Under the pieces are notes generated by a model. It was given only the letters and a program-made list of their open reading frames with translations, was not told the DNA's origin and made no database searches. The position numbers and the translations under genes were made by a program. 17,122 bases of DNA from Robinsoniella peoriensis (GTDB taxonomy: Bacteria; Bacillota; Clostridia; Lachnospirales; Lachnospiraceae). Every line of letters starts with the position of its first letter. The first letter of the stretch is position 1. This document shows positions 1 through 7,263 of this stretch, piece by piece. The stretch lies in the NCBI RefSeq assembly GCF_042680125.1, contig NZ_JBHTNY010000078.1, one strand, 5' to 3'.

Positions 1-1
1 T

Positions 2-67
2 TTATTTGTTCTCCAAAGTTCCGTTTTTCGGATCAACGAAAAACTCCTCAATGGAGAACAGGGCCAT
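2..67 (-). CDS. possible 21-aa peptide ORF downstream of guaA
   Basis: A short open frame runs from ATG at 67 to TAA at 4-2 and would encode MALFSIEEFF followed by VDPKNGTLENK. An in-frame stop lies two codons upstream, so it is not the tail of a longer frame. The Shine-Dalgarno is weak (TTAGGG right before ATG). The DNA is also made of nested inverted repeats (7-15 with 52-60, and 23-30 with 37-44), so it may be an RNA structure or a remnant rather than a gene. I do not recognise the peptide. Confidence 0.2.
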   Translation of the reverse strand: MALFSIEEFFVDPKNGTLENK

Positions 68-80
68 GCCCTAACAATTA

Positions 81-117
81 TATAAGGCGGGAACCCTGGC
101 TGGGCTCCCGCCTTATA
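81..117 (-). terminator. strong GC hairpin after guaA, probable terminator
   Basis: Twelve-base arms TATAAGGCGGGA (81-92) and TCCCGCCTTATA (106-117) are perfect complements. CCC/GGG pairs further in, after one mismatch. A T-rich stretch follows on the plus strand (ATATTT). The minus-strand side, downstream of guaA, is only AT-rich. It probably ends guaA transcription and may act in both directions. Confidence 0.55.
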
Positions 118-138
118 TTTCATGTCTGACAAAACCTT

Positions 139-207
139 CCCGAGAAATAGACGAAAAAGATTCCTTCTTTTTTCAGTGGTACACCGCCTGTTTTAGCGGT
201 TCTCGGG
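139..207 (-). other. three-way-junction-like inverted-repeat structure in the guaA 3' region
   Basis: Outer arms CCCGAGAA (139-146) and TTCTCGGG (200-207) enclose two further hairpins: an A-rich/T-rich arm (about 153-174) and CCGC/GCGG (184-187 with 196-199). This is a closed multibranch fold lying 8 bases after the guaA stop codon. It matches no riboswitch class I can name. It could be part of the guaA 3' UTR or the trace of an element, since guaA 3' ends are known integration sites for mobile elements. Confidence 0.35.
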
Positions 208-214
208 ATAGCTT

Positions 215-1252
215 TTATTCCCACTCAATCGTAGCAGTAGGCTTCGGACTCATATCATAACATACACGATTTACATTCTTTACTTCTTTTAAAATTCTAT
301 CCGTGATCTTCAGCAATACCTGCCAGTCTACCTGTTCAATTGTTGCGCTCATGGCATCTATGGTGTTGACTGCACGAATGATAACCGGATATTCAAAGCA
401 TCTTGCATTGTCTCTTACACCAACTGATTTAAAGTCGGGTACCACCGTAAAATACTGCCATACCGTTTTGTCCAGACCTGCTGTTTCGAATTCTTCCCGG
501 AGGATTGCATCTGATTCCCGTACAGCTTCCAGACGCTCTCTGGTGATTGCGCCAAGGCATCTTACTCCTAATCCCGGACCTGGGAAAGGCTGGCGGAATA
601 CCATGCCATCCGGCAATCCAAGTTCTAATCCGCAGGCTCTTACTTCGTCTTTAAATAATTGTTTCAGGGGCTCTACTAAGCCAAACTTCATATCTTCAGG
701 AAGCCCGCCTACATTGTGATGGGATTTCACCATTTTTGCTGTTTTGGTTCCGCTCTCTACAATATCAGGATAGATTGTTCCCTGTCCTAAGTAATCAATA
801 CCTTCCAGTTTACGCGCTTCTTCTTCAAATACGCGGATGAACTCTGAACCGATAATCTTTCTTTTCTGTTCCGGATCGCTTACATTTTCCAGTTTCTTCA
901 GGAAACGTTCGCTGGCATCAACATAGACCAGATTTGCATTCAGCTGGTTTTTGAATACCTCTACAACGCTTTCTGATTCTCCCTTACGCATGAGGCCATG
1001 ATTTACATGTACGCATACCAGCTGGTCTCCAATTGCTTTTAATAATAAGGCAGCAACTACAGAGCTGTCTACTCCGCCGGACAGTGCAAGCAGTACTTTC
1101 TTATCTCCTACCTGGCGTTTTACCAGTTCGATCTGGTCTTCTACGAAATTTTTCATATTCCAGTTTGCTTCTGCATGACAGGTATCAAAGACGAATGGCT
1201 TCAGACATTCTATAAATGCCTCTTCGTCCTCCGGCCACTCATTTAGAGACAC
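215..1252 (-). CDS. guaA: GMP synthase, ATP-pyrophosphatase part only (no glutaminase domain)
   Basis: Catalyses amination of XMP to GMP with ATP, the last step of guanine nucleotide synthesis. The 345-aa product contains the PP-loop SGGVDSS (residues 58-64), a central XMP-binding region, FPGPGLGVR around residue 224, and the canonical end PTATIEWE of the GMP synthase dimerisation domain. Full bacterial GuaA is about 510-525 aa with an N-terminal class I glutaminase of about 200 aa. Here that domain is absent, and the frame starts with only the linker-like FVFDTC segment. The start is GTG at 1252 behind GGAGGAGG with 5-base spacing, and a good promoter lies just upstream, so the short form looks like a real gene rather than a fragment. 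It would need ammonia or a separate amidotransferase subunit, as in the two-subunit archaeal enzyme. Confidence 0.92.
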   Translation of the reverse strand: MSLNEWPEDEEAFIECLKPFVFDTCHAEANWNMKNFVEDQIELVKRQVGDKKVLLALSGGVDSSVVAALLLKAIGDQLVCVHVNHGLMRKGESESVVEVFKNQLNANLVYVDASERFLKKLENVSDPEQKRKIIGSEFIRVFEEEARKLEGIDYLGQGTIYPDIVESGTKTAKMVKSHHNVGGLPEDMKFGLVEPLKQLFKDEVRACGLELGLPDGMVFRQPFPGPGLGVRCLGAITRERLEAVRESDAILREEFETAGLDKTVWQYFTVVPDFKSVGVRDNARCFEYPVIIRAVNTIDAMSATIEQVDWQVLLKITDRILKEVKNVNRVCYDMSPKPTATIEWE

Positions 1253-1281
1253 ATGTTCCTCCTCCGTATGTGTATAGAAAT

Positions 1282-1310
1282 ATCTTAGCTGTAAAATGAT
1301 TTTGTGTCAA
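1282..1310 (-). promoter_or_regulatory. sigma-A promoter of guaA
   Basis: On the minus strand, TTGACA (1310-1305), a 17-base spacer and TAAGAT (1287-1282) give a near-consensus housekeeping promoter. It lies about 30 bases before the GTG start, leaving a short leader with no room for a purine riboswitch. Confidence 0.8.
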
Positions 1311-1375
1311 TACACGTTTTTTCGTTTACGGAGTTATTTGTAATCCTGCTGCAGAATGATCGTCCGGAAATATCG

Positions 1376-2800
1376 TTATTGGGTAATCCCCGTCTCCACA
1401 GTTGTGTGATAAACAGCTCTTTCATCTAAAATCTGTTTGAAATTATCCTCTGTTTTATGCCCCTTGATCTCATCCATATACTCTATATAATCGCATAAAT
1501 AGATATCTAATTTTGAAATATCCACTCCGTGTACGGCATAATCCGTAACATTGCTGCTGTTACCATAAGGAAGCATTTTTCCGTTAGCATCCAGTACAAC
1601 CGGGAATGTATCTGCTGCTTTTGAAGAACCTTCATTTAATTGATTTACCTTTAATTCAAATGGGGTAATTTCTACGGATTTTATTCCTACACCATTCTCA
1701 TTTTCAGTATTAATTTCGATCACATTTGTCCTGCTTCTGTCAACATTGATATCCAGGTCGAAATTCCATGAGCCGTTCCACCAGATATTTTCATGCTCAT
1801 TGGGGAACTGGTTCCAATCGGCAGGCTGCTGCTTCATGACATTTCTCCACTCCTCATCCGACATGGCCGCCAGTTCATCTCCTGTATAACCGGAATCCCA
1901 GACATCTGGGTTTGCTTTGCTCGCAATAATTTTCTGAATATCCAGATTTAACTTGAAATTATCAGGAACTTCCAGATTCTGAACATTAAGCTCTATATCC
2001 TCTTTCAATGGATCTCTGCCTTCTGCTTCCGCTGCCTGATACGCAGTATTATATTCCTGAAGTGCTTCATCCGACACCACTCTTGATGCCAGCTTGTAGT
2101 CAATGCGGATGATACCTGCATATGTATAATCATCTACAAACTTGCCTTCCAAATAATATAGCTGATCCTGTGGATTTTCGCTGAAACTGTATTTTTCACT
2201 CGTTAAAAAACTTATGTTCGGCTGGTTAGTCTCACTGTCTGCAAATATTTCAGATACCGGAAAAGCTTTCTCACTGGTTAATTCAAGAGTCATATAAAGC
2301 GCCTGGTCATTGCAGTATAATTCCGATAAAGTCATGGTAACTCCATCAGCAGTCTGAGAATACCGGTTTGGTCCGGTGAGATTTGTTTCTCCCTGCAAGG
2401 ATGCGTCTGCCTGATTTGCAGCTGCCCCTTTCTCCTCCTTAGAATCAACCTCTCCAGCCTGATTCTCCTGTGTATTACCGCCCAACGTCTCCGCTACTGA
2501 ATTAAAATCTCCGGGATAACTATAGTTCTCCTGCATCTGTTCAAATATATGTCCAATGATAGGCAATTGGCTTGCCATAACGGGATTTGCCATGCCAAAT
2601 ACAAAGAATGCTGCAAATACCACCGCGATACTGCCTGCTGCCACCAGGATCTTCTTTTGAAAACTCCTTGAATTCCCGGCCTTGCTCCTGCTGCTGCTTT
2701 TTATCGTTCGAAATGCATCATCTGCTTTATTTTGAACTACTTTTGGTATCTTAATGTCTTCGTTTAATTTATCCTTAAATTCTTGTTCCTGTCGGTTCAT
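1376..2800 (-). CDS. DUF4179 transmembrane anti-sigma factor
   Basis: 474-aa single-pass membrane protein. Residues 1-50 are cytoplasmic and basic; 51-70 form one hydrophobic helix (ILVAAGSIAV onward); the rest is a large extracytoplasmic domain with a Gln/Glu/Ala-rich linker (about 105-140). The segment just after the membrane helix (NPVMASQLPIIGHIF) is typical of DUF4179 proteins, which are regularly co-encoded with ECF sigma factors and are taken to be their anti-sigma factors. It starts at ATG 2800 behind AAGGAGG and overlaps the sigma gene by 26 bases, so the two are translationally coupled. The large outer domain presumably senses an envelope signal; which one is not visible. No clear terminator separates it from guaA. 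Confidence 0.85.
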   Translation of the reverse strand: MNRQEQEFKDKLNEDIKIPKVVQNKADDAFRTIKSSSRSKAGNSRSFQKKILVAAGSIAVVFAAFFVFGMANPVMASQLPIIGHIFEQMQENYSYPGDFNSVAETLGGNTQENQAGEVDSKEEKGAAANQADASLQGETNLTGPNRYSQTADGVTMTLSELYCNDQALYMTLELTSEKAFPVSEIFADSETNQPNISFLTSEKYSFSENPQDQLYYLEGKFVDDYTYAGIIRIDYKLASRVVSDEALQEYNTAYQAAEAEGRDPLKEDIELNVQNLEVPDNFKLNLDIQKIIASKANPDVWDSGYTGDELAAMSDEEWRNVMKQQPADWNQFPNEHENIWWNGSWNFDLDINVDRSRTNVIEINTENENGVGIKSVEITPFELKVNQLNEGSSKAADTFPVVLDANGKMLPYGNSSNVTDYAVHGVDISKLDIYLCDYIEYMDEIKGHKTEDNFKQILDERAVYHTTVETGITQ

Positions 2801-3308
2801 GTAATTGACCTCCTTGTTTTAAATACTCTGCGGAAAATAATTTCCTTCCCCTTGCCAGTCTCGTTTGTACCGTCTTCTCATTCATATCCAGAATTCCAGC
2901 TATCTCTCTGGTATTAAAGCCCTCCAGATAATACAGCAACAGAACCATACGGTACTTTTCATCCATATCTTTAATCAGTTCATTCCACTCCATATTGCTA
3001 TATTCCTGGTCCCATATTGGAATCTCCGGCACCTCTTCTGTCAGTAACATACCTTTTTTCTTTCGCAGTATATCTTTGCACTTGTTGATCAGTATACGGA
3101 TCATCCAGGTTTTAAAATATTTATTTTGTTTCAAATCTCCTATTTTTTCGAAACAGCTTAATATGGTATCCTGTACGGCATCCGCAACATCTTCATCATT
3201 TTTCAGGTATGCTTTTGCAACCTTGTACATATTCTGCATATTCTGTTCCATTAACGCAACAAATGCATCGGGATCCTTCCTGCGTGCTTTTTTAATCAGA
3301 ACATCCAA
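2775..3308 (-). CDS. ECF-type RNA polymerase sigma factor
   Basis: 177-aa extracytoplasmic-function sigma factor. Region 2 spans about residues 13-85 (ADAVQDTIL, FKTWMIRILINKCKD) and region 4 about 108-160, with the helix-turn-helix GFNTREIAGILDMNEKTVQT recognising the -35 box. Start chosen as TTG at 3308 because a GGGGAGG site sits 7 bases upstream and no in-frame ATG is near. It forms a two-gene operon with the overlapping DUF4179 anti-sigma gene. The leader carries a candidate ECF promoter, suggesting autoregulation as in most such pairs. The family is certain; the stimulus and regulon are not. Confidence 0.93.
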   Translation of the reverse strand: MDVLIKKARRKDPDAFVALMEQNMQNMYKVAKAYLKNDEDVADAVQDTILSCFEKIGDLKQNKYFKTWMIRILINKCKDILRKKKGMLLTEEVPEIPIWDQEYSNMEWNELIKDMDEKYRMVLLLYYLEGFNTREIAGILDMNEKTVQTRLARGRKLFSAEYLKQGGQLHEPTGTRI

Positions 3309-3326
3309 TGTCTTACCTCCCCGCTT

Positions 3327-3340
3327 AGATTGGCCAATCT
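3327..3340. promoter_or_regulatory. 14-bp perfect palindrome in the sigma-factor leader
   Basis: AGATTGGCCAATCT is its own reverse complement and lies between the candidate ECF promoter and the ribosome binding site of the sigma gene. It could be an operator or a small leader hairpin. It could also be chance. Confidence 0.3.
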
Positions 3341-3358
3341 TTAATGTCTTACACTCAT

Positions 3359-3387
3359 TAGACGAACCTCTCCACTAAAAACCTTCA
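3359..3387 (-). promoter_or_regulatory. candidate ECF-dependent autoregulatory promoter
   Basis: On the minus strand TGAAGG (3387-3382), 17 bases and CGTCTA (3364-3359) resemble the TGAAAC/CGTC pattern of Gram-positive ECF promoters. It is placed about 50 bases before the sigma gene. The -10 element CGTCTAA is a good match; the -35 box departs at its last two bases. Confidence 0.5.
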
Positions 3388-3429
3388 AGTAATTTTAATT
3401 ATTTTAACATATTAATACCACAAATAGAA

Positions 3430-3472
3430 AAGAAAGCTGCCATACCCTTATATCAGGTATAACAGCTTTCTT
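3430..3472 (-). terminator. rho-independent terminator of the DUF1062 gene
   Basis: Ten-base arms AAGAAAGCTG (3430-3439) and CAGCTTTCTT (3463-3472), with an inner ATACC/GGTAT stem. On the minus strand this is followed by TTTTCTATTTG. It lies 25 bases after the DUF1062 stop and before the sigma-factor promoter, insulating the two units. Confidence 0.8.
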
Positions 3473-3497
3473 CTGACCCTTTGTCCTCATTGCCGGT

Positions 3498-4097
3498 TCA
3501 CTTCCATATAACAGCCATTCCATCCATGGCAAATGCCTTCTCCAGGTTTTCCCCATCTATCCCTGCTACGAGATTTTCTTTCATTGCCTGCCTGACAGCA
3601 GTTCTTGAAATGTCCAGTTCTCCAGCCAGCAGCTTGTCCAGGCGGATTTTAATCTGATAGGGATTGCGGATAATAATCTGCCTTTCCTTTTCCGAAACCG
3701 GAATATCCACATTCAAGACTCTTTTGCTGATATGGTATGCCTCCTTTGGCATACTAATTTCCGCTTTTTCTCTCTTTAAAATATTACTGTCGAAACTATA
3801 TTTCAGAGCCAGCTGCGAATCATTTGCTAAAAACCCTTCATATTCATCTCTGGGGATTTTCTTTGGATAAATCCGCTCATAAATGGTTATATTGTATGTG
3901 GTCTTACATTTGCTGCATTGATAAATCAGCCATACATCTACCCGGTTTCCATTTGCGTTAACTCTGAAACTGCCGGTATTGACAAAGTTTGATTTAACTT
4001 TGCATTTGGAGCAATTCCTGATAATCTCAGGCCCTGCATCCGGGATAATCTCCCATTCACAGTTCTTTAAATTGTTGTTTTCTAATAAATAGCTCAT
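3498..4097 (-). CDS. DUF1062 family zinc-ribbon protein
   Basis: 199-aa protein of the DUF1062 family, function unknown. The N-terminal half has the family pattern WEIIPDAGPEIIRNCSKC, then FRVNANGNRVDVWLIYQC and SKCK: two CxxC pairs forming a likely zinc ribbon. Near the C-terminus, IRLDKLLAGELDISRTAVRQ and the following ENLVAG closely resemble an S4 RNA-binding motif. The start is placed at ATG 4097 rather than 4103: the AGGAG directly abuts the first ATG but stands 6 bases from the second. The gene is monocistronic, with its own terminator. The combination of zinc ribbon and S4-like segment points to nucleic-acid, perhaps ribosome-related, binding; that is inference. Confidence 0.87.
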   Translation of the reverse strand: MSYLLENNNLKNCEWEIIPDAGPEIIRNCSKCKVKSNFVNTGSFRVNANGNRVDVWLIYQCSKCKTTYNITIYERIYPKKIPRDEYEGFLANDSQLALKYSFDSNILKREKAEISMPKEAYHISKRVLNVDIPVSEKERQIIIRNPYQIKIRLDKLLAGELDISRTAVRQAMKENLVAGIDGENLEKAFAMDGMAVIWK

Positions 4098-4133
4098 ATG
4101 CATCTCCTAAGTGTAATTGTCTTACGCCGGATC

Positions 4134-4182
4134 AGCAAAAGCTATTTCATCATATTCGTTTTATAATGCAATAGCTTTTGCT
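4134..4182. repeat. 13-bp inverted repeat in the DUF1062 upstream region
   Basis: AGCAAAAGCTATT (4134-4146) and AATAGCTTTTGCT (4170-4182) are perfect complements around a 23-base AT-rich loop. It lies about 40 bases before the DUF1062 ribosome binding site. It could be an operator pair around a promoter, or a leader hairpin. There is no poly-U run of a proper terminator on either strand. Confidence 0.5.
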
Positions 4183-4313
4183 ACGCATTGTAATTGGGTT
4201 TCATCATAAGCTCATTCCTCTTTTCTCTTTACATATAAACTGATTTTATATTACAGGGCACCTTTTTCCTACCGCAAACTCTTTACCAAAAAGATTATGC
4301 GCCAGAACTCCAG

Positions 4314-4339
4314 GAAGCGGACCACAAAGGGCCCGCTTC
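4314..4339. terminator. hairpin at the 3' end of the surface-protein gene
   Basis: GAAGCGGACC (4314-4323) pairs with GGCCCGCTTC (4330-4339) with one wobble and a 6-base loop. The plus-strand side runs into TCATTTTT. It lies immediately after the stop of the surface-protein gene on the minus strand, where the U-tract is poor, so a bidirectional terminator is likely. Confidence 0.55.
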
Positions 4340-4345
4340 TCATTT

Positions 4346-6034
4346 TTAGAAATTCACTTTTTTACTATCTGAATAAGAACTATAAATCTTTTTATTTCCA
4401 ACCTTATGATATGCTCTTATTCTGAATCTGTAGCTTCTTCCTTTCTTCAGACCTGACTTGGTATAAGATAAAGTCTTTGCAGATTTGGATGCTGCCTTTT
4501 TATATGCTCCGTCATTGGTCTTCATATAGATTACAAAACCATCCGTACCTGATTTTTTATTCCACTTCAATGACACTTTACCTTTTCCTGCTTTCTTTGC
4601 CTGAATCAGCCGGGGTTTTGCAGGTGCCGTGGATGCCTTAATGATAGTTGAATAGGAGCTGTATTTCTTTTCTTTCCCAAGCTGGCTGTAAGCTTTTACG
4701 CGGTATTTATAATCCGTGCCGGACTTCAATCCAGTGTTTACAAAGCTGGTGTCTTTTGTGGTTTTTATTTTACTCCATTTCTTTGAATTGCTGTTATAGC
4801 GGTATACCATGTAGCCGGTTGCATTGGATGCTTTCCTCCAGGTAATACGGATGCTTCCTGATTTATTTTGGGATGCTTTTAATCCGGTTGGCTTACCCGG
4901 TTTCTTAAGTGTCATTTTCGTCCACTGGGCATAAATGGTTGTATTGGCTTTCAGGCTGCATACCTGACCTGCCTTTATCTGTGCTCCGCCGGATACTGCG
5001 GTAAACCAGCCCTTAAAGTTGTAACCGGATCTGGCCGGTACCGGAAGTGTTCCATAAACGGATCCAACCGTAACCGTCATAGATGCCGGACTTACTTTAC
5101 CGCCCCTGGCATCAAACGTCAGCTTATATGTTACTGGTTTCGGTTCTTCTTTCTTCTGCCACTGTGCCGTAAAGGTTACATTCCCGTCAGGCATGGTGTA
5201 CTGTGTATCTGCCTGATAAACCTTCGTTCCGTCGAACCATCCGGTAAACAGATATCCATTTTTCGTAAATGTATTCTTAGGCAAAGTAATCTTCATCTGC
5301 GCTTCCGCCAAAATTACAGCCGGAGCAGTTCCTTCTGCCCCTTCACCACCTGTAAATGTTGCAGTGTACTTTTTAGGGATTGGCGCTTCCTCTTTATTAA
5401 CGGTAAATACAGCAGACGCCGTTGCTGTCTTTTCATTTACACTTGCTGTAACCGTAACGGTCACTGTTCCTTCACCGGTAACAATTAATGTATTTCCTTC
5501 TATGCTGCCAATGCTGTTTTTGTCATCTGTGACTGCATATTTATAGGTTATTGCCTGATCTGCATGTCCCGGCATCTGACAGTCTCCTGTAAGCTCTGCT
5601 TCTGCCTTTAGTACAATTCGTTTGTCGGATTCATTATAAGGGATTGTCACGATCTCGCCTTTAAATACAGGTGTACGAAGTTCACAGCTGCAGCCATTTA
5701 CGGTAACGGTACAGGAATCTGTTTTGCCGCTTGTGGCGGTTGCCGTAATTACTGCTTTTCCTGATGCCACAGCAGTTATTTTACCGTTTGCCGAAACGGA
5801 AGCGATTTCCGGACGGCTGGAAGACCATGTGATCTGATCATTTGACACTTTCCCATCATTTGCGGTTAAATCCGCATACAATCTTCTGCTCTCTCCCACT
5901 TCCAGGCTTAATGTCTTCAGATTGACCGTAACCTGGTCTGCGGGAATGGCTTTTTCAAGTCCTCTGACTGCGGCCTTTAATGCCTGAAGCTGCTGGAATA
6001 CCTCCAGCTGCTCGGTATCCTGTGCCTCTAACAC
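4346..6034 (-). CDS. 5'-truncated surface protein: Ig-like, InlB-type repeats, two Fn3 domains
   Basis: Modular secreted protein remnant. From the listed start: a short helical segment (1-30), a Big_2 Ig-like domain (about 35-113, ending SCTVTVNG), a second Ig-like segment (about 125-215), two InlB/Listeria-Bacteroides repeats with GWFDG and GWFTA cores ending in FTAQW and IYAQW (about 222-293 and 302-373), then two fibronectin type III domains (about 378-468 and 471-562). There is no LPXTG or other anchor at the C-terminus. There is no signal peptide or ribosome binding site at the nominal GTG. The frame continues in coding style to a stop at about 6065-6067, where homology gives way to a WYL gene on the other strand. 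The N-terminal export signal and any catalytic domain are therefore missing, and the gene is probably dead. Confidence 0.8.
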   Translation of the reverse strand: MLEAQDTEQLEVFQQLQALKAAVRGLEKAIPADQVTVNLKTLSLEVGESRRLYADLTANDGKVSNDQITWSSSRPEIASVSANGKITAVASGKAVITATATSGKTDSCTVTVNGCSCELRTPVFKGEIVTIPYNESDKRIVLKAEAELTGDCQMPGHADQAITYKYAVTDDKNSIGSIEGNTLIVTGEGTVTVTVTASVNEKTATASAVFTVNKEEAPIPKKYTATFTGGEGAEGTAPAVILAEAQMKITLPKNTFTKNGYLFTGWFDGTKVYQADTQYTMPDGNVTFTAQWQKKEEPKPVTYKLTFDARGGKVSPASMTVTVGSVYGTLPVPARSGYNFKGWFTAVSGGAQIKAGQVCSLKANTTIYAQWTKMTLKKPGKPTGLKASQNKSGSIRITWRKASNATGYMVYRYNSNSKKWSKIKTTKDTSFVNTGLKSGTDYKYRVKAYSQLGKEKKYSSYSTIIKASTAPAKPRLIQAKKAGKGKVSLKWNKKSGTDGFVIYMKTNDGAYKKAASKSAKTLSYTKSGLKKGRSYRFRIRAYHKVGNKKIYSSYSDSKKVNF

Positions 6035-6050
6035 TTCCTCTGCTCTTTCA

Positions 6051-6230
6051 ATGGCGTCATTAGATCATCAATCTGGCAAACTGCTTTTTGAAAATGTTTT
6101 TACAAATTATAATTATTTAGTTCAATGGATACTTAGTTATGGAGAGGCAGTAAAAGTTATTGAACCTTGTGAATTAGTGAATGAAATCCGTAAAAAGGCC
6201 AAAAACATGTTAGCTCAATACGAGGAATAG
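6051..6230 (+). pseudogene. C-terminal remnant of a WYL-domain transcriptional regulator
   Basis: The plus-strand frame ending at TAG 6228-6230 reads GKLLFENVFTNYNYLVQWIL, then SYGEAVKVIEPCELVNEIRK and KAKNMLAQYEE. This is the characteristic end of HTH/WYL (YafY-type) regulators: aromatic Trp-Ile-Leu, SYG/SFG, then V.EP.EL and a terminal helix. About 55 residues survive of a usual ~300, and no start signal is present. Its left edge coincides with the broken 5' end of the surface-protein gene, so both were cut by one rearrangement near 6060. In related bacteria such regulators sit beside flavin reductase-like genes, as here. Confidence 0.65.
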
Positions 6231-6244
6231 GACACAAAGGTGTC
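6231..6244. promoter_or_regulatory. inverted-repeat motif upstream of the flavin reductase gene
   Basis: GACACAAAGGTGTC has 5-base inverted arms GACAC/GTGTC, directly after the WYL stop and 40 bases before the AGGAGG of the next gene. It may be an operator for the lost WYL regulator or part of a promoter. Evidence is limited to symmetry and position. Confidence 0.3.
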
Positions 6245-6284
6245 GTATTACATGTGTTACGATTAAAATAAGGAGGAATTGAAT

Positions 6285-6958
6285 ATGAAAAAAGAAATAT
6301 CTATTACAGAGAGGCCGGAAAAACTTGCCGGATATGAAGCGGTGCAATACTTTGCTGCCTGTGGTAATTTGTCGTGGTACGATTTTGTAACAGCCATGCC
6401 ATCGTTGGTATACCTCGTTACAGGCTGGAAATCGAACGGTAAGGAAAACGCTTGTCTGCAATCTTGGTCTACCTTTGCCGGAAGTGGAGCTGACAACTTT
6501 ATATGTATCATGGGAAAGGTCAATAGAGGCGGTCATATGTATCAATCGCTGAAAGAAACAAAAGTATGTGTATTAAATTTCCCCTCTATCGACATTTATG
6601 ACCGCTGTATAAAAACGATTGGCAACAATCAGTTTGAAACAGATGAAATTACCGCCTCTGGCTTAAAGCCATAATTGTAAATGCTCCACAAATTAAAGAA
6701 TGCTTTTTGAATATCGAATGTGAATATTTGTGGGAACATGAGCTTTTCGAGGAAAGTCAAGAAGTTGCAGTTGCATTGAAAGCCGTCAACATTTGTATGG
6801 ATAGAGAACGCTACGACCAAAGTATGCTCGGCAGATACGGAAAGAGCGGATATTTATATCAAATCGACCAACCGACCAATCCAGAAACAGGTGAGATTAC
6901 GCCGATAAATCACGGAACATTGAAACCGGATGTTCCTATTGAGTGGGTTACGAATTAA
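6285..6958 (+). pseudogene. flavin reductase family protein, frameshifted
   Basis: Starts at ATG 6285 with AGGAGG 8 bases upstream. The first frame gives about 130 residues of a flavin reductase/flavoredoxin-like FMN-binding protein (SWYDFVTAMPSLVYLVTGWK, then SWSTFAGSGADNFICIMGKV, CVLNFPS) up to SGLKP and a stop at about 6674. The protein continues one frame over from about 6665 (IIVNAPQIKECFLNIECEYL, then ICMDRERYDQSMLGRYGK, PTNPETGEI) to TAA at 6958. Both halves belong to one family domain, so a small deletion around 6660-6675 broke the gene. Compared with relatives a few residues between SGL and VNAP also seem missing, which argues for a deletion of more than one base. Probably nonfunctional. 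Confidence 0.82.
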
Positions 6959-6965
6959 GCGTTTG

Positions 6966-6988
6966 CTTCGGGTCAATTTGGCCCGAAG
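6966..6988 (+). terminator. hairpin after the flavin reductase pseudogene
   Basis: CTTCGGGTC (6966-6974) pairs with GGCCCGAAG (6980-6988) through nine positions including one wobble, with a 5-base loop, 8 bases after the stop. No U-tract follows, so termination is possible but weakly supported. Confidence 0.35.
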
Positions 6989-7038
6989 TCTACAAAGTGG
7001 CCGCTGCTGCAACAAAAAAATGTTGTATTGTCAGATGA

Positions 7039-7068
7039 AAAAGCGGGGGCTATCACACCTCCGCTTTT
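7039..7068 (-). terminator. rho-independent terminator (minus strand)
   Basis: Eleven-base arms AAAAGCGGGGG (7039-7049) and CCTCCGCTTTT (7058-7068), with one wobble and an 8-base loop. On the minus strand it is followed by TTTTT-type sequence. It overlaps the stop codon of the remnant frame at 7053-7205. Confidence 0.72.
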
Positions 7069-7205
7069 CTGGCTTCTTTGGCTTTCTGGATTCCTTGTAC
7101 AGTGTCTGTCACTATAACAAGATCGGTTTCATCAACACAATTCAGAAGTTCGTCAAGTTGACGGCGCTGTGTGCTTTTGTCCGGGGAGAATTTAATTTTT
7201 TTCGC
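7053..7205 (-). pseudogene. C-terminal remnant of an unidentified gene
   Basis: A 50-codon open frame without a usable start reads KIKFSPDKSTQRRQLDELLN, then CVDETDLVIVTDTVQGIQKA and ends KEARKAEV, directly followed by a good terminator. The composition is protein-like (charged, with a hydrophobic LVIVT strand), and another frame just upstream reads AVEWISEK before an A7 run, suggesting a frameshift there. I cannot assign a family. The rest of the ~330-base gap (6959-7286) holds only the two hairpins and the inverted repeat at 7264-7288. Confidence 0.35.
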
Positions 7206-7263
7206 TTATCCACTCAACCGCCACTTACACGAAGTTGTTTACCCTTGTCAAGTGATGCTTATG

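Noticed and set aside
303..719. Plus-strand open frame of 138 codons opposite guaA
   Set aside because: It is antisense to a conserved, motif-complete GMP synthase frame and has no ribosome binding site.
6279..6284. Upstream TTG as start of the flavin reductase
   Set aside because: ATG 6285 is 8 bases after AGGAGG and gives the normal MKKE start.
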